64,000 bases of DNA from Alviniconcha marisindica. Taxonomy: Eukaryota > Mollusca > Gastropoda > Provannidae. The position numbers and the translations under genes were made by a program. Where the stretch lies: positions 347,501 through 411,500 of the forward strand of contig JABMCL010002335.1 in the NCBI GenBank assembly GCA_018857735.1, written 5' to 3'. This document shows, piece after piece, positions 1 to 14,300 of this stretch (position 1 is its first letter; each line of letters opens with the position of its first letter). The notes beneath the pieces are model-generated. The model made no database searches. It was not told the origin of the DNA and saw nothing but the letters and a program-made list of their open reading frames with translations.

Positions 1-107
1 ATAACATTTGATGTGAGTGGCAGAAAACAACTTCTTTTTTTACAGTAGTCCCCCAAAATGGGCAAGAGCAAAATGAGCAAACACATCTAATGAATAAAAT
101 TAAATTC
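1..107 (-). other. RBBP6: RBBP6 3'UTR, partial
   Basis: Immediately downstream of the RBBP6 stop codon on the minus strand. No polyadenylation signal is visible, so the transcript runs out of the window. Confidence 0.7.
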
Positions 108-1092
108 TCACTCTTTCTTCTCTTTCCCATCTTTGTCCTTCTTGTGCTTTTTCTCCTTCTTGTGTTTCTTCTCCTTTTTGTGCTTCTTCTTGTTCTTCTT
201 GTGCTTTGATTTCTTGTGCTTCTTTTTGCCACCCTCTTCCGAGTCAGCGCGAGCCTTTTTGGAAGGGCTTGCTTCAACGTCTGAGGTTTCTTCTGTGCTG
301 ACGGTGGAATGCTGTTCTGCTCCACCCCCTGCTTCCTCACTTCCACTCTCGCTCGACTCTTCCATTTCCTCGTAATCGGGCTCAAACTTTGCCTCATCTA
401 TTACAGATTCCTTACGGTCAAGAGCCCGTTGGGTTTTCTTGGGCACCTCTTTATTCCGGGTCTGCTCTAGCTTATGACGTAAGTCTTTGGGTGCAGAACT
501 GACGGAGCCTCTTTCGCCGGTGCTTGTTTTTCTCTCTCTGTGATGCTCATCCCGGTCCCTGTGGTGATCCTCTTTGTCCCTATAGCGGTCCTCCGGGTCT
601 CTGGAAGACCTACGGCTTTCCTCCTTGTCACGCTTCTCATGGTGTCGTCTGTCTGTATCCCTTCTGGGACTGACGGAATCTCTTCTGCTTCTGACATTTT
701 CAGTGGAGTGGTGGCGCTCGTCAGAATATCTTCTGCGCTGGTAGGAACGGTCATCGTCGGTGTCTCTTGATTTCCTCACTGATCGTGTATCTTCATCATT
801 GCGACTATGGCGCTCTTGTTTGGTTGAGTGTTCATGTCTGTCAGGACTGTGTTTTTCTGATTTGGTGACAGTGATCTGCATGTCCAGTGAGCTGGTTCGA
901 GTTGTCTTGACGTGACGCTCTTCTTTTTCCTTGACATGACGCTCATCTTTCTCTTCACTCTGAACATCTGTCTTTTCTTCCAGAATCACACGGCGCTGAG
1001 GTTTCATGGGTGAAGAAGTGGATGTTGCAGATGCTACTGTTGGCTTTACTGGCTTCTTTGCCATGTAGGTTTCAGCTCGATTCAGTACTGAC
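108..1092 (-). CDS. RBBP6: RBBP6 coding exon 17: Lys-rich C terminus with stop
   Basis: Acceptor gacag, then SVLNRAETYMAKKPVKP, a long charged RS/ER/DR segment, SLDMQITVTK, KFEPDYEEMEES and a terminal run of KHKK/KEKK repeats ending KEKKE and a TGA stop at 108-110. The basic tail probably serves in nuclear or nucleolar targeting. Bases 1-107 continue as 3'UTR without a visible AATAAA. Confidence 0.94.
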
Positions 1093-3545
1093 CTGTCAAC
1101 AGAAGCAAAATGAATCATCACCACACCATGCAAAACTGGCAATGACGAAGGTCTCAGGCCACTTAAATTATGTCCACACCAGTATGCTAACCCATGTAAC
1201 CATCACACTCAATAAAAGTTTGTAATATCAGTATCATGTTGCCCGTTTTTAGGGGAATGTGGTTTAAACGTAATATGCTACATATCTGAAATTCAGTCAG
1301 TCACACTGAGAACTCACCTAACTGATAAAAAAATGACCACTTTTCATCAAGACAGGTCTGAAATACATCAGATGTTCACAGATACTGTGACTGACCTTCA
1401 CTTGTGAAAATTCTAGACAAACGAAGAAAAATCTTTGCACTGTCACTAAGCAACAGTGTTGGCCTCTGCCAGCTAGACTCTTCCTGTGAATGGCACCCTG
1501 AACACACAACACCAATGAAAGTGGCAGCACACTGAGTAGTGAGAATCACTGATATATGTTTGTTTTTTTAAAGAAGCTCTTTTTTATATCCAATAAATTA
1601 TGTAAGTCAAATCACATATACTGAGTTTAACAATGCATTCCAAGCATGTGAAGATATCAGGCCTGTATCCTGAGCTACAAGGTGCAACACACATACCAGC
1701 CCACACCAATAGCTGAGTATAACTGTGCCTTTCAGTTTCACTGTGCAGGTGAACTGGCCATAGCTGTTCAGTCTTTAGCCACCTCTCCACTGCAAGTTGT
1801 CAACATTATGCTCAGCTGGCAGAGCTAGAGTATTGATGGATCAGTGATAGTGGTGAAATGTAATTGTGGCTGAAAGTGAACGGTTCTTGAAAGAATTTGA
1901 CCTGTGTTCATTTTTAAAGCAAAACAGCAAAAGACAGCAGCACAGTTTAAATACAAACCTGGGCAACATGGTGACACTCTTCTCTGACGGCAGGTTTCTC
2001 TTCCTCGATGGGCGATGTGAGTCAGACACATCCCAATCATAGTCATCCCGTTCCCACTTGGACAGCTCTGGGGGGTGAAGCATCAGCTCATCATCACTGC
2101 TTCCGACCGGCTTCTCCTCCTCTTCCTCATCACCATCACCTTCAGCTGACACCTCCACAATGTGTTCCTGCTTCACTGGAACTTTCACCTTGGTCTCTGA
2201 CTTTTCGGGAGATATTGTCTTTTCAATTTGGACTCGAGGAAGGCCACTGCTGGAGTCTGCGTGGGGAGCATTTTCTGTGTCCGACACAGCATTGTCAGCA
2301 GTTTCTTTTGTGACCGGTGCTGCATCTGCCTTCACATTTGTGGCCTTGACAGACTTTTCTTCTGTACCTGTTGTGTTTGTTTTGATCTTTTTGATTTTCC
2401 TCACTACTTTCTTAGTGGCCCCAGTGGCACTAGCTTTTCCATTACCCTTTTCTGGGTTGGAACTGTTCAGCTTTTCACCTTTGGTAATTGTGATCTGAAT
2501 GAGATTTGAGGACAGGGGCGTCTCTGAATCAGATGTATCCTTTTTCTCTGATGCAACAACCTTCTTCTTCTTCTTCAAGACTTTCTTTTTTACAACTCCA
2601 CTGTTTTCACCTGTGCTATCTTCTGCTTTGGTGACCTTCAGTTTCTTTGCTGGGGCGCCTTTTTCATCATTTGAAGAGGCACGCTTAGCAACTTTCTTTT
2701 TGCTGGCCAATTTCTCCTTCTCCCCAATGTTTTCTTTGTCCGTCTTCTTTTTCTTGTCTTTGCTGTGTTTCTCAGAACTTCTCTTACTTCTTTCCTGACT
2801 GACTCGGTCTCTGTCGCTCCTGCCATGGTGGTCTCTACCAAACGAATTCTCTCTGTCTGCTTCCCGGGAATGATCTCGGTGGTTGTCTCTATCCCGGTGG
2901 TAGTCTCTGCCCTGGTCTCGGTGGTCTCGCCAGTGATCACGGGGATTATCTCGTGGATGGTCTCTGTTGTCGTCTCTGTAGTCCCGTGAATAGTCTCTTC
3001 TCTGATCTCTAGAGTAATCCCTGCCTTGGTCTCTGGGAAAGTCTCTGGGCTGGTCTCTGGGATACTCCCTACCCTGATCTCTGAAATAATCCCTACCCTG
3101 GTCTTTGGGATAGCCTCTTCCTTGCTCTCGGCCCTGGTCGCGGGCAAAATCTCTGTTCTGGTCACGAGCAAAATCTCTGTTCTGATCCCTGAGATCTCTC
3201 CCTTGGTCACCCATGTAGTCTCTGCCTTGATCCCTGCCCATGTCCCTGGTCTGATCCCTGGCAAAGTCTTTGTTTTGGTCTCTGGGGAAGTCTCTATTCT
3301 GATCTCTTGGGTTCTCTCTGTTTTGATCTCTGCCTTGGTCTCTGGGAAAGTCCCTTCCAAAATCCTTCTGTCCATCCCTCTGATAGTCCCGTCGGTTGTT
3401 GGGGAAGCCCTCCTGGCGGTCAGGGAGCTGGTCCACTCCTGGGGGCTGAGGTTCAGCAGAACGGTGCCTCTCCCTTCCCAAGTCCCCTCTGACATCAGGC
3501 GACTGTCGTGGTGGTAACAGTGGAAGTGGGTGGGGTGGTTGCTGT

Positions 3546-3577
<32 letters not shown>

Positions 3578-6500
3578 CCAGCCCATGTGCATCTGGCGAG
3601 GAGGGAAATGGTGGCTGCCACGTGCATCAGAGAATGCCTGGTTTTGATTCCACTGGGCTGGTGGGGGTGGTGCTTGGGCATCAGGGCCAAACTTGGCATA
3701 ATAGTCCCGGTAGTATGCATCAATATGCTGGGCTGTGTATCTGGTAACAAAAGTCCAGACAAAAATTATGTGTATTTGTACATCATTAACAAGCCAAAAT
3801 CTTAAACCTAATGTTTGTGCAAATTTTTGTTTTAATGGCAAAGCAAAAACAAAACAAACAAAAAAACCCATTGTGCCTGGACATTGTAACAATGTATGTA
3901 ACTTATTGTCAGCCTGCTATATATCTACAAGCCCATCTTGCTAGCACTAGGTCTGATTATTAGTAATCAGAAACTTCAGAAAACATGGATCTACTATTGG
4001 TCTGCTGTATGGATTGGACTGGATTGTGAAATGAGATTTCTTTTTAATTCTAGAAATTGTCAAAATACAGAGACCTCTGTATACACATTTTAATCTGATG
4101 AATTTCTATATGAATACAGACGTATTTTCACCTATATGATTGTGTAAACATTCGCTGTGACTTTGACCTTGAAGACAGCAACCCATTTAAAAAAAAAATT
4201 GCACGACACTCCACTTCACGATGATGCACCACCATACAGTTTGGTTACAAAAAGCTGAGCAGTTCAGAACATATCTTCTAGACAAAGCCCAGACACACAG
4301 AAAGATGGACAGGCAGACACTGCAATTCCAGTACACCCTGCCACTTTGATAGTGATACAGGGGGTATAAAAAATAATAATAATAAAAAAAGACAGTATTC
4401 ACCATACATACTGAACTCAATTTCATCACATCTCCAGTTAAATCAAACAAGCTTTCTATTCCTAATCAATCTTGCCCTTAATGTCCCCATTTTAATCACA
4501 CCACTATTCAATTGTTAATGTTAACCATGAAGTATAAAATTAAGATGACAATATTTGGGGAAGAGCTCTGTCAGGTAATGTGAATGAAGTCCGACTTTAA
4601 CCCCTTCACTACCAGTACCACAGCCTGTAAAATTTCTGGGCTGAAAAATGCACACATACATGCCTCCAAACAGTATATTTGATGGTCCTAAAACAAATCT
4701 ACTTTCAATACTGTGCATTTTAACAGAAATCCATTCACATGCTCATACGATGGGGGCAAAACAAGCTTTAGTGGTTTCAAATTTGGCACTTTTATTGGTC
4801 GTTTTCCAAGTGACGGAGCAGCAAGCACGGCAGTGAACGGTTACATTTAACATTAATATAAGCAAGCAAATGTGAGGCGAGTGTCAGCCTACCTTGCATA
4901 TTCTTCTGGAGGCATGCCCTGGGTGAATTGGCCACCAGCAGGTCTCCGTCCATCATTGAACTGGCGGTGTTGAAATGGCACCCAGTCCCCTCTGTATCCG
5001 CGCCCTCGTCCTCGACCTCTGCCACGCCCTCTGAACCCATGGAAACCACCTGGTGGAGGTGTGCGGCCTTTGCGTCTGAAGCCAGGGGAAGCTGAGCGAC
5101 GTCTGAAGGGAGAGGCAGACCTGCGAGGCGGGGGGACACCCACTGGCCGCAAGGGGGTGGTGATGCGGTGAGGGGAAACGGAGTAAGAGCGACGACGAGG
5201 AGAGGACCATGACCTGGAACGAGAGCGGGTTCTGCTTCGACGTGGGGTGCCACGAGAACGACTGCGGGAGTATGATCCACGCCGCCTTTTTGGAGTGAAT
5301 GATCGGCTTCTTCTCCTTGGAGTTAGTGACCTGGACCGAGGAGTTCTGCTCCTTCTCCTGCCTAGTGAGCGTGACCTCCCTCTGCTGAGTGACCTTGACC
5401 TGCCCCGGACTGGTGACCTGTACTTGTTGCTGTCCTGAGATCTTATGCTCCCTTTCCCTGGTGATCTGAATTTACTTCCTGGTGATCGTGATCTTTTTCC
5501 AGGTGAACGCGATCTTCTGCCTGGAGATCGCAATTTTCCAGCACCTGGCGACCTTGACCTGTCTCTTCCTGGAGACCGAAGTTTCTGTCCTGGGGATCCT
5601 CTTGCTCGTGACAATGACCGACGAGGTGTTATGGAACGACCTCGAGAGTAAGAGCGTAGACGTGGTCTAAAAGGACTGCGGCTTCTGGATCTACCCTTAA
5701 ATGACCTTGACCTGGATCGTGAGCGGCTTCGAGTACGGCTCCGACGAGGTGTGTAACTGCAAAAATGCCAACAAAACACAAGTTAAAATTTTATTATGAC
5801 ACTGATGCATACACAATTTTCAAATAAAACCAAGCAACCCCAAAAGACCCCCTTCCCCAAATAAATGAATAAAAAGACAACACATCACTCTTTTAGGTCA
5901 GCATGTATGCTGAAAATAAATCAATCACAGTATAAAAAAAAAAGTTTTTTTTTAAAAATATCTCTGCATAAAAACTGTAAACACATTCAAACAAACTACT
6001 GAACAATTCCAACTGTTTTTGCTGCAACCAAGAAAATACACAATCTAAATTTGGCAAGCGGTGCAAGCACAAGAACTCCAAAAACTGCTTATAAAATCTC
6101 TTACCTCCTTGCTCTTGATCGAGACCGAGACCGAGATAAGCTGATTTTTGGCTTCTCAGGTTTCTTCTCTAAGAAGTCTTCGGCAAAGTCTTTAAGCACA
6201 TCTCTTTTCCTGCACACATAAAAATAAGAACATTTATTTACACTGGTCACACTCCTGCAACGGTCTTTCAATTCTGTCCAAAATAATCTCATCAAAACCA
6301 GATTCTGAAAACCTGTCAAATTATGTCCAAGCCAAGAGCACTGTTTTGATAAAACAACGGCCCTTGCAGTAGATATTTTCACTAAGAAATGAAAATAAGC
6401 CCACAGTTACAGCTGCTTTCAAGAGTGACAGAAAGGTGCACTTACACGCTATTAAAGTTTTAAAGATCAAACATGCTGTTTTTAGTGGCATTCAATCCAA

Positions 6501-8311
6501 CAATTATCTCCCCTGATAATTTATATATCTACATATATAAAACAGCACTATGATTGTGAGCTTTTGCACGATCTACTTATCAACCATACAAAATCTGAAC
6601 CTGATTAGATAAGAAATACTGACTTGAAGTTAGTTAGCAATTGGATTTTAATGTCCTGTCAACCACACTGGGTCACCTCAGAACAATCAAAACCTCAGAA
6701 CAATCAAACTCTGTCATAAGCAAATGTGCATTTTAAAATTATTCACATACTTAAACTCTTCAAATCAATCCAGAGAAACAATCCCTACATAAAAATGAAA
6801 CACAAATTTTTGAAGAGTTCGTCCCTTCAATATTACTCCTTTAAAAAAAAAAAGTACATAAAGCTATATGCTGGTGTCTTGAACCATTCTGTCTAATTTA
6901 TATTTATTGTCTTGAATTTATACAAAACGATATATAAATGCACCATGGCAAACACCAGTGCCATATGGCAGCAAGCTGCACCTACCAACTATCATCTCCT
7001 AGCAGCTCAACAAGAGCCATTAAAAAACAAACAAAAGCCTAACCCAAAGCAAAAAATGTTTGAGAATTTTCTGGAAAAAAGGCGAATGAATCAACAGCAG
7101 AAAAATGACCATTGTGTCCGCTGAAATATTTGTTTCCAATTCTTTTAAACCACCATCAAGGATGCGGCTTCCTCCATTTAACATTTCCCCAGTTAGTAAA
7201 ATGCTGCACCAGAAGCAAGCTAAAAAGACCAAACAAGCAAGGAGTACTTACTGTGCAGGGCGCTGGGCTGGAGCCACTACTGGTGGGTAAGTTGGATACA
7301 CAGGGAGTGGAAAACCTGAAAGAAAAACAATTGCTTTTTACACAAGCACGAGTGTTCTAAGTTGTCAATGAATGTCGAGTTTAACCTAATCTTAAGGTCC
7401 AGCTGGTGGGAATGGCTCTTTTTATTTGTTACCCCTATTCCAAATAAAGTGGAAGTATTTCACCATAATTATCGCTATGGGCAGAGCACCAACAGCATTT
7501 CTGGAAAGATTGTCTGACCCACCAACCCGATTGTTTGCTTGTGTCTCTTCCACTATCCCAAGAGATATTCAGACAAATAAGAGAGATGTTGGTATTTTGT
7601 ATAGTTCATGGTCCCAGCTGAGACTTTTGCTGTGGGAAATTCAAGTCCCTTCCCCAAGGCGAAAGCCAGCTGCAACAGTTACATAACCCACTCATAATTC
7701 ATTCAACTCCCTAACACAAAATAACTGAAAGTCCCATTGACCTGAACTCACCTGGGGTGGGTGCTGTTGGAGGATAGCCATAACCAGGTGGAGGGACAGC
7801 CAGGGGCGGGTACCCAGGGTGCGCATATGCCAAAGCCACAGGGGCGGCAGTTGCAATAGGTATGGTGGGCTGCGTTGCAGGGAAAGTACCGGTGGTGGCT
7901 GGGGCTCTGTAACCATACAGCACCAACAGAATTTGTGAAAAATGTACTGCAGTTCTACCATCTATTAAAGTACTTCATCATTTCAATTTTTAGCCTCACC
8001 CACCCTTCTAAATTCTTTTTGTTGCCACTAATGCAAAAGATACACAGTTCTACAGTTTCAGTCTCCTCAGAAATAGCACTGAGACAAATGGACACAAACT
8101 AGTGTTTACTTTTCATTCTTCATAGATCAGCAGCCAGGTAATTACAAAGCTCTGAGAATCCAGCTTCTTTTTCACTGGGTCAGCTCAATGATTTGCAGAG
8201 GATGGTGAAGCTGGCACGATAAGGCAGATTTGCTGTACAGGTACTTAACATCTTCCAGCTCTGTTTGTGACACAACCTCACTGAAGGGTCAAGAAAACCT
8301 TTGTGAATGGC

Positions 8312-8354
<43 letters not shown>

Positions 8355-11300
8355 AGAGAAAGCATTTCATTACTTACGGATGCGAATGGCCTCCCCTAAC
8401 ACCACGACCTTGACAAACAGAAAACAGAGACATCAGTTACCTGTGTTTTTTCCCCTTCTTTTCTTTGCTGACCAAACAACACTACACTACATGCTGCTAC
8501 ACTATAATTTCACTCTGACTCAGCAGCAGTCTATCCCTGAATTATTTTGTTGTTAAACAGTACTCTGTCAAGTGGAGGTGTGGGATATGTTACCCTTTGC
8601 TCTTTGCTTTATAATGATTAACTTTACCACAACCTTAATAGTCAAATAGATTTACTGCCTTTGCCTACCTTTCAAAAACCAGTTATTTCCTGAAGGTGTG
8701 GCTTCAGCTTCAGCCATAAATTCAGAATCACAAGCACATTTAAGAAGCAGCATCCTCCATTCCTTGCACTGCAATTACCATTCTATGATATATTTGGCAC
8801 AGCACAATCTAAAGTTAGCACACAACCATAGACACCCAGCCATCATCCAGGAAAATACAGGTCCAACCGTGATGTTGCTACAGTTTAATTTTATTACCTC
8901 TGAATCCGCCACGTCCTCTTCCTCTGAGGTAGGGCTGAGCCTGTCCTCCAACCACAGCAATAACCTGTTAACATCATTCCAACAAAATCAAAATATTTAT
9001 ATATCTTCCATGAATTTGAAAAAAGAACTAATTCTCAAACCTCCTACTGCAATGACTAAAACTTTTTCATCTTTACAAAACTAGCTTCAGCATCAACTGC
9101 ACTTTGTCTCCCTTTAAAAATGTAAACCAAATGGCAATTTTTTTTCTGTTTAATGGCCCTTGCATGAGAACAGGTCACAAGTGTAACTAATACTACAACA
9201 CTACCTGCATCACCATCACCAGAATCATTATCAATAAAAAAAGAAAAGAATGCCAGCATTGTGGCACACTGGAACTACAGCCAAGCTCCTCTGCTATTTG
9301 ACACTGACAAGTTCAGTGAGTTTGCATTCACTGTACAAATATCTAAAAGGTGGGGGGGGGGGGGGGGGGGGGGGGAATCATCTGAGAACCTTTCGACTGG
9401 AGCAAGCCATGAATATTAATTATCATACCATTCTCAGTATCACCACTCTAAGTGTCATCATCAAAATTTAAAGTCCATAGTTGGAATGACAAAAGAAAAC
9501 AAGACCCCAAGCAAGAGAAATTAAACTGCAACAGCAGCTTCATTTACTTAAAACATACTATGAATAATGAGTCAAGTTACATGACACCAACCCTATCCAC
9601 AGTAAAAGAAATCCATACAGTACCTGTTCAACACCGTCTTCTTCATAGGCAGCTCGAGGAGAATGAGAACTGCGAGGGGAAAATCTGCAACAAAGCAGGA
9701 AACCCCTTAAACCGCAGAAAACAAGTTTATCACAACATGCAACTGGTCCAAGCCAGAAAAGACTACAAAATGTCAACTCTGTCACAATTTCTTCTCAAAC
9801 TCATCCCTTGCCTATCTCTCTTGACATTCCCACCATGTACTCCCTTCCTAGGCAGCTTCTTTCTTCTGCACACACAAATACTTTTGCAACACCCCCCCCC
9901 CCCCCCCCCAACTAAAATTCAACCTTTGTCATATGCTCCTTAATCAAAGCCACACAATGGTGTTGATTTTGTCATGTAGCTGAACATCCCTGCCTCTCTC
10001 TCTGACTTTCCCACTGTGTACTCCTGTTCTAGGTAGCTTTGCTCTTCTGCACAGATACTTTGCATCCCCCAGGTTAAAATTAGAAAACCTAGCACGATCC
10101 CTAGATACCAAGCCAAAAAAATGACTGCTATTAATATTACTACAGTAAAAGCTAATTTGTTACTGTGAGCAACCGATTTACTTTAAAATCCACTCAATTT
10201 CTACCTAGAAATGATTGCACCATTATATCAAGTTTGGGTGCAAACAGTTTGGCATTTCAGAATGCACAGGCCTCATAAACCTTCTGAGAATAAACCCTGC
10301 CCTATGCATAACCATCTGAACTCTTAAAATGTTATTGGTAAAGTTGCACCAGTGTGTCAAGTTTGGGTACAAAAGGCTCAGCAGTTCAGAATATGTGGGA
10401 CAATCTTTTTTATTTAATTTTTTAAAGTGTTGGACCTCAATGTGACCACTGTCTTCAAAGAAGCAACCAAAATGTTGCTGCTTCTGCACATACTTGGCTG
10501 TATTCCTTACCTAGTGGAGCTGTCAGTGGCGGTGAGAGTGCTGGACACATACACAGGCGGGGCCTCGGGATGCGGGGCATGCACCCGCCTTTCCTCCGGA
10601 TATCCAGGGTGGACATGCTGATGGTGGGGTGCCACAGGTGGTGTGCTGGGCTGGGAAGCTGGGCTGGCATGCAACTGATGGCCTGATGACGAGGCATGGG
10701 CTGGAGGGAGGTGATGGTTTGGCGGGGGCCGACTAGTATCATGCGACAGCGGGGCCAAAAGGGGACGAGGCCGTGGACTAGTTTGAGGTGGAGCCTGTTG
10801 GTGTGGCTGCTGCTGCTGGTGTGAGGGCGGTGGCTGGTGATGGCTGGGAGGAGGACCCTGGTGGTGTGAAGCTGGTGGCTCGTGAGACGGAGCCTGCTGC
10901 TGCGAGGGCAGTGGCTGGTGATGACCAGGTGGTGGGGCCTGGTGGTGAGGTGGGGGCGGCTCATGACGAGGTGGGGCCTGCTGACGATGAGGCGGCGGCT
11001 GTTCCAGAGGTGGGTTGTGATGACGTGGAGGTGCCGCCTGGTGGTGAGGTGGGGCCTGATGATGCTGAGGCTGTGGCTGCTGGTGAAGTTGAGGAGGCTG
11101 TTGATGCTGTGGTGACTGAGGCTGGTGATGCTGTGGCGACTGGGGTGGGGGATGTCTCTGCTGTGGGGTTGGTGCTCTACCTTCTCCAGACCTGCGACGT
11201 GCTTTGGAGTAACCGCTGTCATTTGTAAATGCTGTGACAGCAGAGCGGAGTGAGTGGTTGGGAATGATTCCATTTGGTGACACACCATACTGGCCACATG

Positions 11301-14300
11301 TTGGGCACTGGTGATCCTCCGTCTCAAGCAAGGCATCACGAATACCTGAAAAAAAGAGTAAGCTGTGAACAGCCAATTCCAAACACAAGAACAATAACTA
11401 ATGCACTTTCCTGTTCGACCTCACATCAGTGACGCTGTGCTCAACAGTCATTTCAAATTATAGGTATTTGCAGTAGATGAAGGTTACATACTACTTACAC
11501 TCATCACAATAGCTATTCCCACAACAAGGGATGACAACTGCATCTGTCAACAGGTCTCGACACAGGCGACATTTCAGCTCCAGTGGAATCTGTGGCTTCT
11601 CTGGCTCTGATGACATTGGGAGGGGGAGAAATGGAGGTCGCTCTTTCTTCCCTTCCCTGTAAGCTTTCCTGAGAGAGAAAAAAGAAGACTCCTGTCAACA
11701 GAAATGCCTGATAATGTAAGTAATTAAACAAACCCCTGAAGTGGTTCCAGCTCCAGCTGTCTCACAGTAATAAAAGCTTTTCCAATTTTGGTCCTTGCAT
11801 TCTCCCGACAAAGTGTATTAGTCAGTCTACAAACTGTAAGTTGGACACTAAGGAGGAGGAAGAACTGATACCAGTCTCTCTGTAAATAAGCTGCTGCAGC
11901 CAGAAAGAAACATATCTGCAGCAGTCACAGAACTGTGTAGAGGCTGTCTACTGGTGTTGGTTAGCTACCACAAGATTAAAAGCATATTGTATGAGCTGTG
12001 GGCTGCCTGGATGCTTGTAGTTGATGGATGGATGTACAAAGCACAACTTAGTTCTTCAATTGGCCACTGTGGCTGTCTGAAAGGAAGTATTCCTGGTTTA
12101 CTTGTTGATGGAGTTGAAGGATGTCTCAAGGATGATGCATAAGTCTACCAGATTTTTTGGGATATACATTTAGAACATAAATTTTCTTCATCAAATTTTA
12201 ACATTAATTTCATACTACATTTTTCTTTAAGTGTGCCATTTTTGTATGTGCCATATTTCTACTTGTGAGCGATAGGTGTGTGTGTGCCATGCCACTTTTG
12301 CTTGTGCTTGTTTGCAAGGTGCCAGCACAGTATTCAGTTCATTATTACTGCTTCATACCCAGGCTGTGTCAGGCAGTTCAGCACTGGAGATGTGCTGAAT
12401 ACTTACGCATCAATGGTAGGTACAGCAAACTGTCCATGGTGTGTCAGGAGAGCTCCAGGTGCAAGGGGGTCATCAACAAAGGTGAGAAAACTGTTAGGGA
12501 TGCCTGTTGTCCTCTTGATGTGCGGCCCCAATACCTCTGGTTTGTTAGGGCAGTTGGAAACATGGTGGCCGGATTGCTGACATCGGCGACACAAATAGCC
12601 CTCTGGTATTGGGCCTGAATGGTATTTTCCCACGTAACTGCAACAATGAAAAAGAAATACAAACTGAAAGATACGCAAAATGTAATACAATTCCACAACA
12701 AATCAAATGCACAAAAATTAGTGTAACAGCCTCACAACCTAACATTTAGTTTCCAGTGAAAAAAAAGAAACGATTCACAAATATTTAATATTGCTGTTCA
12801 GTGTTTATCAGCTAACAATGATGTCTCTTTGTTGCGCTGCACATCATCTTTGTTGTGTTGCACACATCAAAATTCAACTGCCTCCATCCCAACCCCATAA
12901 CAGACATGGCAGCCTCAAATAGTATAAATTTAAAATGCTTAGTTTTTAGTCTATTATTAGTATTAATGTATTTCACACTTAGTTACTCTTACTTCAATTG
13001 CCATCTCAACTAGTAAAATTTCCCCAAAGAAGCTGAGGCCACTTTTTCAGATGAAAGCCAGCAATGACAAAGCTGCACTGCCCAACCCAACTGGTCCCCA
13101 ATGTTCTTTCCTTAACAAAGTACAGACTGGTAGTAGACTTACTTGGATGGCTCAAACCCCTTGTTGGACTGAGCCACAGCAGCCATCACTTTGTCAATCT
13201 CAGAGGCACTGGCATTTGCAAGGTCGGGGGTCTGAAAGTGAAAAGCATGACCGTCAACTCTTGGTGAAACCATACAAACAAGTATCAGATGAACGTAATG
13301 TTCAGGTTTGCCTCTACCCAAAGGTTTTCAATTACACAAAAGCTTGGTGTGAATACATCACAACCACACACATCAGCCCGTTTACTGACATACAGTGTAA
13401 GATACTGCCATCATGGAAAAACAATCTTAAAGAAGGAGGAAGCCTATCCAAAATAATAAAGATGGGATGAAGAAATGGAACCAAAAATCTACTCAAGTGC
13501 CCCAGGAACAAGTTCCAAGGAACAACTTCCTTAGGTTCTCACCCAGACCTCCACCATGTATACATTTTAAGGCTAAAACACTAGGCCCACCCCAGTCCTC
13601 TCTCTACACAATTCCACTGGGTACATTGCAGCAGCCATGAAATGGGACAAAGTTCTCCGCTACGTAAGTGTTGGGCAAAGGATGTAAGGCACTACCGCGG
13701 ACGAGTGAAGAGGTCAGACCTGACACAAGCACAACAGACAGTAATGCCAACACTGATAGTAAAAACAGGATGTCTTCAATCGCTGGACACACAAATTACA
13801 CTGAAGGTACAGCATGGGATGGAAGCAGTGGCACTGCAGTTCCAGTTTAGCACAGGACTTTGAGAGTTAAGTTCTGACCATCTCCAACTGTGGATACTTG
13901 ACAGCACTGTCATTTTTACAGACACTCTGCAGGCTCAGAATTCAGCTGACCCTGACCAAACAATGTAGCTCTCTTTAGCAAGAATGACTTGCAAAACATC
14001 TACATCACTCCTGCGGATGCTTAAAATAGCAAGCTGGTCGTCTTGCCAAAGCCAGCTAGTGGAGGTCACCTCTCCCAGCCCAGGTACACTTTGGCACAAA
14101 AACATTCTTTTGTGGCAAACTCAAGATAACTGGACCCTCACCAATGGCTACCAGGCACATTTCAACCATCTACACAAGCCACTTCACACCAAAGCATCTA
14201 AAAAAAATTAAAGTCAGCAAAACATACCTGCTTCAGTTGTTCCAAGCTTAGCTGCTGCTTCTCCTGTTCTCTCTGCAAAATGTTTCAGCAAAGACATTAA

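Noticed and set aside
2638..3762. 374-aa Thr/Glu-rich frame as a separate gene
   Set aside because: It lies entirely over RBBP6 exon 16 in another frame and crosses no supported splice sites. The RBBP6 frame has family matches and phase agreement.
4521..4718. Similar small minus-strand peptides at 4521-4718 and 51536-51799
   Set aside because: The likeness (MHSxESRFV) reflects the shared MITE DNA, not a gene.
4792..5280. Frames antisense or shifted to the RS domain
   Set aside because: RS-codon repeats leave all frames open; no family similarity.
9250..9471. Small frames containing Gly runs at poly-G tracts
   Set aside because: They are produced by homopolymers; no conservation or splice context.
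10455..11339. 294-aa His/Ser-rich frame as a separate gene
   Set aside because: It overlaps RBBP6 exon 8, whose frame encodes the RING end. It runs past the real donor at 10510.
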